Part shown: in pieces, positions 5,349-9,849 of the stretch
Position numbering within the stretch: the first letter of the stretch is position 1
Layout: each line of letters opens with the position of its first letter
Origin: an uncultured Flavobacteriales bacterium
GTDB lineage: Bacteria > Bacteroidota > Bacteroidia > Flavobacteriales_D > Sanyastnellaceae
Assembly (NCBI GenBank): GCA_938003665.1
Contig: CALKYI010000256.1
Span: 1 to 9,849, forward strand
DNA length: 9,849 nt
Direction of reading: 5' to 3'
Notes under the pieces: model-generated
Databases searched by the model: none
What the model was told of the DNA's origin: nothing
The model's input: only the letters and a program-made list of their open reading frames with translations
Program-made: the position numbers and the translations under genes

Positions 5349-6307
5349 TGGATGCCTCTGGCAGCGAGGTAGCGCTCAGCATCGAGCGCAGCCATGCAAC
5401 CGGTTCCAGCAGCAGTCACCGCTTGACGGTACGTCTTGTCCGCTGCGTCGCCGCTGACAAATACGCCTTCTCGGTTGGTTTTGGACGTGCCGGGCTCACC
5501 GTACTTGATGTAGCCTTGCTCGTCGAGGTCAATCCATCCCTTGAACACGTCCGTATTCGGCTTGTGCCCGATGGCCACGAAGAAACCGGTGCACGGAATG
5601 ACGTGCTCTTCTCCGGTTTTGTTGTTCTTGACGCGTGCGCCTTCGACACCGTCCTCACCGATGACCTCGACGGTCTCCGTGTTCCACAACACCTCGATGT
5701 TTTCCATGCCCAAAACGCGGTTTTGCATGGCGCGTGACGCGCGCATCTCATCGCGGCGAACGAGCATGGTCACCTTGGAACAGAGCTTCGCGAGGTAGCT
5801 GGCTTCTTCGCACGCCGTGTCTCCAGCGCCCACGATGACCACTTCCTGTCCGCGGTAGAAGAATCCGTCGCACACCGCACACGCGCTGACACCGCCACCG
5901 GCATCGCGCAACCGAATCTCAGACTCAAGCCCCAACCACTTGGCGGAAGCGCCCGTCGAGATGATGACAGAATCGGCATGGATTTCGGTGCGGTCATCGC
6001 CTTCGCCCACCCAGATTTTGTGGACAGGACCGGTGAAGTCCACCTCGGTCACCCAACCGTTGCGCACATCCGTGTCAAAGCGCTTGGCTTGCGCCTCCAA
6101 GTCCATCATCATCTGGGGCCCGTTGATGCCTTCGGGGTAGCCTGGGAAGTTGTCTACTTCCGTGGTTTCCGTAAGCTGACCGCCCGGCTGCATGCCCTGG
6201 TACAAAACGGGTTTCATATCCGCGCGTGCGGCGTAGATGGCGGCGGTGTATCCTGCGGGTCCCGATCCAACGATCAGGCACTTGACGTGTTCTGGTTGTG
6301 CACTCAT
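5345..6307 (-). CDS. trxB: Thioredoxin-disulfide reductase
   Basis: 320 residues, the usual length. It transfers electrons from NADPH through FAD and a redox disulfide to oxidised thioredoxin in the cytosol. FAD-binding GSGPAG at 14-19; the active-site dithiol C143-A-V-C146 followed by D147; NADPH-binding GAGDTA at 160-165 and the RRDEMRAS segment at 184-191; the second FAD motif GVFVSGDAAD at 281-290. The start at 6307 agrees with the family N-terminus (VKCLIVGSGPAGYTAA). It has its own near-consensus promoter only 6 bases upstream of the ATG, so the mRNA may lack a 5' leader. It lies 52 bases after the pseudouridine synthase gene in the same direction, with no terminator between, so readthrough from upstream is also possible. 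Its stop overlaps that of the convergent repeat-protein gene. Confidence 0.98.
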   Translation of the reverse strand: MSAQPEHVKCLIVGSGPAGYTAAIYAARADMKPVLYQGMQPGGQLTETTEVDNFPGYPEGINGPQMMMDLEAQAKRFDTDVRNGWVTEVDFTGPVHKIWVGEGDDRTEIHADSVIISTGASAKWLGLESEIRLRDAGGGVSACAVCDGFFYRGQEVVIVGAGDTACEEASYLAKLCSKVTMLVRRDEMRASRAMQNRVLGMENIEVLWNTETVEVIGEDGVEGARVKNNKTGEEHVIPCTGFFVAIGHKPNTDVFKGWIDLDEQGYIKYGEPGTSKTNREGVFVSGDAADKTYRQAVTAAGTGCMAALDAERYLAARGIH

Positions 6308-6312
6308 GGCGG

Positions 6313-6342
6313 CAAAGATACAGCGCTCATCAGGCCGTCAAA
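6313..6342 (-). promoter_or_regulatory. trxB promoter, suggesting a leaderless mRNA
   Basis: Read on the minus strand: TTTG (6342-6339), 18 bases, then TATCTTTG (6320-6313), an exact TAnnTTTG -7 box and the same 8-mer as at tRNA-His. After the box come CCGCC and the trxB ATG at 6307. With transcription normally starting a few bases past this box, the start would fall at or within a base or two of the ATG. Confidence 0.7.
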
Positions 6343-6359
6343 GTGCATTTTATCACCAA

Positions 6360-7130
6360 TTAACTCACGCCGTGGTCGAGCCGGAGCCACGCGTTCCAGA
6401 CGGGGTCGTCAGGCGGCGTAGCAAGGATGCGCATGGGGACGCGCTGCACCGGGTGAACGAACTCAATGCAGCGGGCGTGCAGGTGAATCGAGGCATTGTC
6501 GTTGGTGCGGCGCGAGCCGTACTTGATGTCCCCTTTGATGGGCGCGCCCAGGCTCGCTAAGGTGGTGCGGATCTGGTGGTGGCGTCCCGTTTTGGGTTTG
6601 ACCTCCACAAAATGGTAGTGATCTGATCGGCCCACTGTGCGGTAGGTCAATTCGGATTCCTTTCGACCGTCACCCGGCGCGTCGTATGTAAAGCTCTTGT
6701 TGAGGTCGCGGTTCTTTTTCAAGTAGTTCACCACACGTCCCTCGGACGGCGAGGGAGCGGGCTTGGTCACGGCCCAATACGTTTTCTGGATTTCCCGCAA
6801 CCGAAACATGTTGGTCAACCGCGAAAGGGCCTTGGAGGTGCGGGCGTACAGGATGACGCCGCTCACTGGCCGGTCGAGGCGGTGCACGGTCCCAATGAAC
6901 GCGTCACCGGGCTTGTTGTACTTCCGCTTGACATACTCGCCCACGACGCGGCAGAGGGTGGTGTCGCCGCTGGAGTCACTCTGCACGATGTCCGACGAGC
7001 GCTTGTTGACGGCAATGATGTGGTTGTCTTCGTAGAGCACATCGAGGTTATCGATGGTGCTCATCACAATGGGCGCCTTCGGCTGCCGAGCCCAGTGGGA
7101 GGGATTCGAGACGTCCGGGCGGTCCGCCAT
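6360..7130 (-). CDS. RluA-family RNA pseudouridine synthase
   Basis: 256 residues from the ATG at 7130. It converts specific uridines in rRNA or tRNA to pseudouridine; the exact target cannot be read from sequence. The catalytic motif HRLDRPVSG (83-91) carries the essential Asp86; VLYEDNHIIAVNK (31-43) is the usual family N-terminal strand; KPKTGRHHQIR (178-188) and GDIKYG (200-205) complete the RluA signature. No S4 domain is present, as in short family members. The start is chosen 2 bases after the panB stop (TGA AC ATG), typical of coupled translation. The in-frame ATG at 7064 (MSTIDNLDVLYED) would give 234 residues, closer to most relatives, and is a real alternative. The open frame further upstream, inside panB, is a shadow. 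Confidence 0.93.
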   Translation of the reverse strand: MADRPDVSNPSHWARQPKAPIVMSTIDNLDVLYEDNHIIAVNKRSSDIVQSDSSGDTTLCRVVGEYVKRKYNKPGDAFIGTVHRLDRPVSGVILYARTSKALSRLTNMFRLREIQKTYWAVTKPAPSPSEGRVVNYLKKNRDLNKSFTYDAPGDGRKESELTYRTVGRSDHYHFVEVKPKTGRHHQIRTTLASLGAPIKGDIKYGSRRTNDNASIHLHARCIEFVHPVQRVPMRILATPPDDPVWNAWLRLDHGVS

Positions 7131-7132
7131 GT

Positions 7133-7948
7133 TCAGTACTGTTCGTCCGCGTTGGGAAAATCGCGGCTGCGGACGTCCTTGACGTACTGCTGAATGGCCG
7201 AGTTCATTTGCTCGCCCATGTTCAGGTAGCGACGCAAAAAGCGCGGGCTGAATTCCTGGGTAATGCCGAGCATGTCGGGAAGTACGAGGACTTGTCCGTC
7301 GCAACCGCTTCCTGCGCCGATGCCGATGGTGGGGCAGTGGATGCTCTTGCTCACTTCCGTGGCGAGCTGTGCGGGGATTTTTTCGAAAACCACCGAGAAA
7401 CACCCGATTTCATCGAGCATTTTGGCGTCGTTGCGCAGCTGCTCAGCTTCCATGTCCTCTTTGGCGCGCACCGTATACGTGCCGAACTTGTAAATGGACT
7501 GTGGCGTCAAGCCGAGGTGGCCCATGACCGGGATGCCGGCGGTGAGGATGCGTTCGATGCTTTCGCGCACTTCGCTGCCACCTTCGAGTTTCACAGCGTG
7601 TGCCCCGCTTTCTTTCATAATGCGAATGGCCGAATTCAAGGCTTCTTTCGAATTGCCCTGGTAGGTGCCGAAGGGCAAATCCACCACCACAAGCGCCCGT
7701 TTCGCCGCGCGCACCACGCTCGATGCGTGGTAAATCATGTGGTCCAGGGTAATGGGCAAAGTGGTCTCGTGACCGGCCATCACGTTGGAGGCGCTGTCAC
7801 CGACGAGGATCACATCTACGCCGGCCTGGTCCACAATGGTGGCCATGGTGTAGTCGTACGCGGTGAGCATGGCGATGGGTTCGCCGTTGGCCTTCATTTC
7901 CGCAAGCACTTGGGTCGTGATGCGTTTGGCTGATTTGTGAACGGACAT
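7133..7948 (-). CDS. panB: 3-methyl-2-oxobutanoate hydroxymethyltransferase
   Basis: 271 residues, normal length. It is the first committed enzyme of pantothenate and coenzyme A synthesis, adding a hydroxymethyl group from 5,10-methylene-tetrahydrofolate to 2-oxoisovalerate to form ketopantoate in the cytosol. Motifs in order: MLTAYDY (27-33); LVGDSASNVMAG (48-59) with metal ligand D51; TTLPITLDHMIYH (62-74); VVVDLPFGTYQGN (87-99) with D90; VKLEGG (119-124); GHLGLTPQS (143-151) with H144; VFEKIP (187-192) with the catalytic Glu189; TIGIGAGSGCDGQVLV (207-222). All residues matching the known active site are present. It is followed after 2 bases by the pseudouridine synthase gene. panC and panD are not in the window. 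A -7-like box lies about 30 bases upstream. Confidence 0.98.
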   Translation of the reverse strand: MSVHKSAKRITTQVLAEMKANGEPIAMLTAYDYTMATIVDQAGVDVILVGDSASNVMAGHETTLPITLDHMIYHASSVVRAAKRALVVVDLPFGTYQGNSKEALNSAIRIMKESGAHAVKLEGGSEVRESIERILTAGIPVMGHLGLTPQSIYKFGTYTVRAKEDMEAEQLRNDAKMLDEIGCFSVVFEKIPAQLATEVSKSIHCPTIGIGAGSGCDGQVLVLPDMLGITQEFSPRFLRRYLNMGEQMNSAIQQYVKDVRSRDFPNADEQY

Positions 7949-7976
7949 GATTTCAGGTTTTACAGGTGCCGCAGAC

Positions 7977-7984
7977 CAAAGGTA
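7977..7984 (-). promoter_or_regulatory. Candidate -7 promoter box for panB
   Basis: Minus-strand TACCTTTG matches TAnnTTTG exactly, 28 bases upstream of the panB ATG, in the 55-base gap after the dioxygenase gene. No good TTTG is found at the -33 distance (the region reads TAAT), so the promoter would be weaker or activator-dependent. It suggests panB and its partner can be transcribed apart from the genes before them. Confidence 0.45.
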
Positions 7985-8003
7985 TCCAATTCAAATGAAT
8001 GCA

Positions 8004-8570
8004 TTAGCTGCGAAGCGCCCGGAATGTGAGGTTGATGCGCGCTTCATGCACCTTCAGTCGCTTGGGCAAGGCGTGGTCAAAATCGCGCTGCATGTTTTCC
8101 ATGACCAGGAGGTCGCCGTGGCCGAGGCTGACCATCCATTTCTCCTTGGTCTGGCGGTGCCGAATGGCGAAGTCCCTTTTCGCCCCAAACGAAACGCTGG
8201 CGATGCACGCCGGGTTGATTTCAGGTTCGTTGTCGCGGTGCCACCCCATGGAGTCCACTCCGTTGCGGTACAAGTTGAAGAGGCAGGCATTGAAGCCGGG
8301 GGCAGCAGCACAATATCCTTGCACCGCATCGCGGAGCTCCAACACCTCCTGCGTGAGTGGGCGTTCCGGCCAACGAATGCTCGAATAGGCATACGCTGGG
8401 CCCATCCAAGCGGTCAACCGCGGCTCAAGGTGCTCCTTACCGTACACAGTGATGGCATTTTGCTGCCAAGGGATGTGCGCATACCACGTGTCGAATTCTT
8501 CTGACGCAAATGCCCCGCGAACCACCCAACAGGCCGATGCACCTTCGTTGATGATGATTTCTTTCTCCAT
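8004..8570 (-). CDS. AlkB-like 2-oxoglutarate/Fe(II) dioxygenase
   Basis: 188 residues. Family members oxidatively remove alkyl groups from DNA or RNA bases, using 2-oxoglutarate, O2 and Fe(II). Visible: the substrate-side segment IPWQQNAITVYGK (33-45); FNLYRNGVDSMGWHRDNE (98-115) with iron ligands H111 and D113; IASVSFGAKRDFAIRHR (123-139); GDLLVM (152-157); third iron ligand H166 in DHALPKR; and RINLTFR (178-184), the RxNxTxR motif whose arginines bind 2-oxoglutarate. The layout resembles ALKBH2-type and short bacterial AlkB proteins. Start at 8570, 10 bases after the antiporter stop; the longer frame to 8633 overlaps the antiporter gene and adds unrelated residues. A repair role is inferred; no ada or other alkylation-response gene is nearby. 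Confidence 0.93.
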   Translation of the reverse strand: MEKEIIINEGASACWVVRGAFASEEFDTWYAHIPWQQNAITVYGKEHLEPRLTAWMGPAYAYSSIRWPERPLTQEVLELRDAVQGYCAAAPGFNACLFNLYRNGVDSMGWHRDNEPEINPACIASVSFGAKRDFAIRHRQTKEKWMVSLGHGDLLVMENMQRDFDHALPKRLKVHEARINLTFRALRS

Positions 8571-8580
8571 GGTCAGGGTG

Positions 8581-9549
8581 TCAAATCGCAGCGACCGCTG
8601 CAACCGCTCCGCCGATCCACCCGATGTAGGCAAGGTAGATTAGGAGCAGCACGGCGCCCTTCCACCGATGAATCAGCCCTTTGTGCATCATCATCAGACC
8701 GACCAACAAGGCGATGCCGGTCATCCACCAAAAATCAAATTCCAAGGCTTGCGCATCGACGGGAAGCGGGATGATGCTCGCGCTGATGCCCGCGGCGAGG
8801 AACACGTTGAAGATGTTGGAACCGATGAGGTTGCCGAGCGCCAAGTCCGGCTCGCGCTTGTACGCGGCAATACCCGAGGCCACGAGTTCCGGAACGCTGG
8901 TGCCGAAAGCGACCACCGTGAGTCCGATGATGTGGTCGCTGACCCCGTTGTTGATGGCGATGCGTCGCGCACCGTCTATGAACCACTCAGAACCATAGAA
9001 CAGCCCCAGGCTGGCCACCGCACATCCGCCCAACAAAACAGCAAGCGGCCGGCTGGCATCTTCCATTTCTTCGGCCGTGTCTTCCGTGGGCGTCTCCGTC
9101 AACCGCGCACGTTGGCTGCGGAAATACAGCATGGCCAGCAACGCGACCGCCCCTCCCACGAGCACAAGGCCTTCGCTTTGCGTGATCGCCAGGTCCCTTG
9201 CAAACCACCAAATGCCAAGCGAAGCGGCCATCAGCACGGGCCAATCGCTGCGCATCAACGACCGATCGACGCGGACTGGGTATATCAATGCGGTCACCCC
9301 GAGGATGATGGCCAGGTTGGCGATGTTGGAACCGATGACGTTACCGACCGTTATACCGGGGTTGCCTTCAAGGGCCGCCCGAGCCGACGCCATGATTTCC
9401 GGCGCCGAGGTGCCGATGGATACGATGGTCAGCCCCACGATGACCGGGGGGATGCGCATCTTGATGGCGAGCCCGGAGGCGAATTTGACGAGGTAGTCAC
9501 CGCTCAGCACCAAGACAACCAGGCCGGCGATCAGGATCAAAAATTCCAT
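8581..9549 (-). CDS. CaCA-family calcium/sodium antiporter
   Basis: 322 residues, all hydrophobic segments plus one acidic loop. An inner-membrane cation exchanger of the YrbG/NCX type, expected to extrude Ca2+ in exchange for Na+ or H+. The two inverted alpha repeats are both complete: repeat 1 about 39-84 (GTSAPE 46-51, GNVIGSN 69-75) and repeat 2 about 209-254 (GTSVPE 216-221, GNLIGSN 239-245); their Glu51 and Glu221 are the ion-binding acids. Ten membrane helices are likely, five on each side of the acidic loop at 146-167 (rich in Glu and Thr). The start codon directly follows the tatA stop (TAA then ATG), so the two are almost certainly cotranscribed and coupled. Ion specificity cannot be settled from sequence. 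Confidence 0.95.
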   Translation of the reverse strand: MEFLILIAGLVVLVLSGDYLVKFASGLAIKMRIPPVIVGLTIVSIGTSAPEIMASARAALEGNPGITVGNVIGSNIANLAIILGVTALIYPVRVDRSLMRSDWPVLMAASLGIWWFARDLAITQSEGLVLVGGAVALLAMLYFRSQRARLTETPTEDTAEEMEDASRPLAVLLGGCAVASLGLFYGSEWFIDGARRIAINNGVSDHIIGLTVVAFGTSVPELVASGIAAYKREPDLALGNLIGSNIFNVFLAAGISASIIPLPVDAQALEFDFWWMTGIALLVGLMMMHKGLIHRWKGAVLLLIYLAYIGWIGGAVAAVAAI

Positions 9550-9849
9550 TTACTCGGCTTTGGGTGCATCGGCGGAGGGCTGGTCCGCCTTTGGTGCATC
9601 ACTCGGCCGCTTGGGGACCGAGTTCATGGGGTCCATGGAGTTCCGTACCTCGTTGACGTCCTTGCGAATGTCGTCGGTGGTGGAGAGGATTTCCCGCTGA
9701 ATTTGATCGGTGGCACTGCGGAATTCACGCACGGCTTTGCCCATGGTGCGCGCGAACGAAGGGATTCCCTTCGCTCCGAACAGCAAGAGGTAAACGAGGA
9801 ACGCAAATACGATTTCCGTCATGCCCATGGCGCGAAGGTACGTCAACAT
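9550..9849 (-). CDS. tatA: Sec-independent protein translocase subunit TatA (possibly cut at window edge)
   Basis: 99 residues from an ATG that falls on the last three bases of the window; the true start could lie outside, or be the ATGs at 9828 or 9822. It is a pore-forming subunit of the twin-arginine system, which exports folded proteins across the inner membrane. It has a short N-terminal membrane helix (about 10-24), the FG hinge (24-25), Pro30 at the start of the amphipathic helix, and REF (41-43), all as in TatA/E. The charged region to about 70 is followed by a Lys/Ala/Pro-rich tail, common in TatA. The residue after FGA is K-G where most TatA have K-K. It lacks the extra length of TatB. 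It is first in the visible chain with the antiporter and dioxygenase; tatC is not in view. Confidence 0.92.
   Translation of the reverse strand: MLTYLRAMGMTEIVFAFLVYLLLFGAKGIPSFARTMGKAVREFRSATDQIQREILSTTDDIRKDVNEVRNSMDPMNSVPKRPSDAPKADQPSADAPKAE

Noticed and set aside
5372..5389. Perfect 6-bp hairpin GCGCTC/GAGCGC just past the convergent stops, as a terminator for the repeat-protein gene.
   Set aside because: No T tract follows on either strand and it lies within the trxB coding sequence.
7131..7403. Extra N-terminal region of the pseudouridine synthase frame (up to an ATG at 7403).
   Set aside because: It lies inside panB in another frame and reads as Arg/His-rich low-quality sequence; panB is certain, so this is a shadow.
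8571..8633. Longer start (8633) for the AlkB-like gene.
   Set aside because: It overlaps the antiporter gene and adds residues with no family match; the ATG at 8570 follows the antiporter stop neatly.

Overview
The window looks like a chromosomal segment of a Bacteroidota bacterium, most likely a marine Flavobacteriales-type lineage with fairly high GC. The reasons are: promoters of the phylum's TTTG / TAnnTTTG type, with the identical 8-mer TATCTTTG in front of both tRNA-His and trxB; almost no Shine-Dalgarno sequences; a lipoprotein with the phylum's Cys-xx-KR-xxxPGWHV start; and large secreted proteins with Cys-rich DADGDG repeats. The species cannot be read from the sequence.

Layout. Positions 1-2418 (+) hold the 3' part of a large secreted, beta-rich protein that ends in a two-loop dockerin/EF-hand-like module. 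Next come a hairpin, a promoter, tRNA-His(GUG) and a strong intrinsic terminator (2436-2615). On the minus strand at 2621-2998 is a short ORF that looks like only the N-terminal winged-helix domain of Mrr-type restriction enzymes, with no nuclease domain. A small lipoprotein with membrane segments (3080-3694, +) follows. After it, a promoter containing a 10-bp palindrome precedes a secreted 525-residue protein (3771-5348, +) with six Cys-rich, Ca2+-loop-like repeat units and a single dockerin-like loop at its extreme C-terminus.

From 5345 to 9849 everything is on the minus strand and is housekeeping or stress related. In transcription order (right to left): tatA, a CaCA-family cation/Ca2+ antiporter, an AlkB-like 2OG-Fe(II) dioxygenase, panB, an RluA-family pseudouridine synthase and trxB. 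tatA, the antiporter and the dioxygenase are packed with gaps of 0 and 10 nt. panB and the synthase are 2 nt apart behind a candidate promoter. trxB has its own strong promoter-like sequence, placed so close to the ATG that its mRNA may be leaderless. trxB and the repeat protein converge and overlap at their stop codons.

The two secreted proteins are not alike over most of their length, but they share the Cys-rich GC-x-D-xx-ACNY module and the same kind of C-terminal end (loop, DLL helix, [FY]G, then Cys as next-to-last residue). This shared end, in place of a recognisable T9SS sorting domain, is the most interesting lead here: a possible surface-attachment or sorting tag. No CRISPR array, insertion sequence, or complete defence system was seen.
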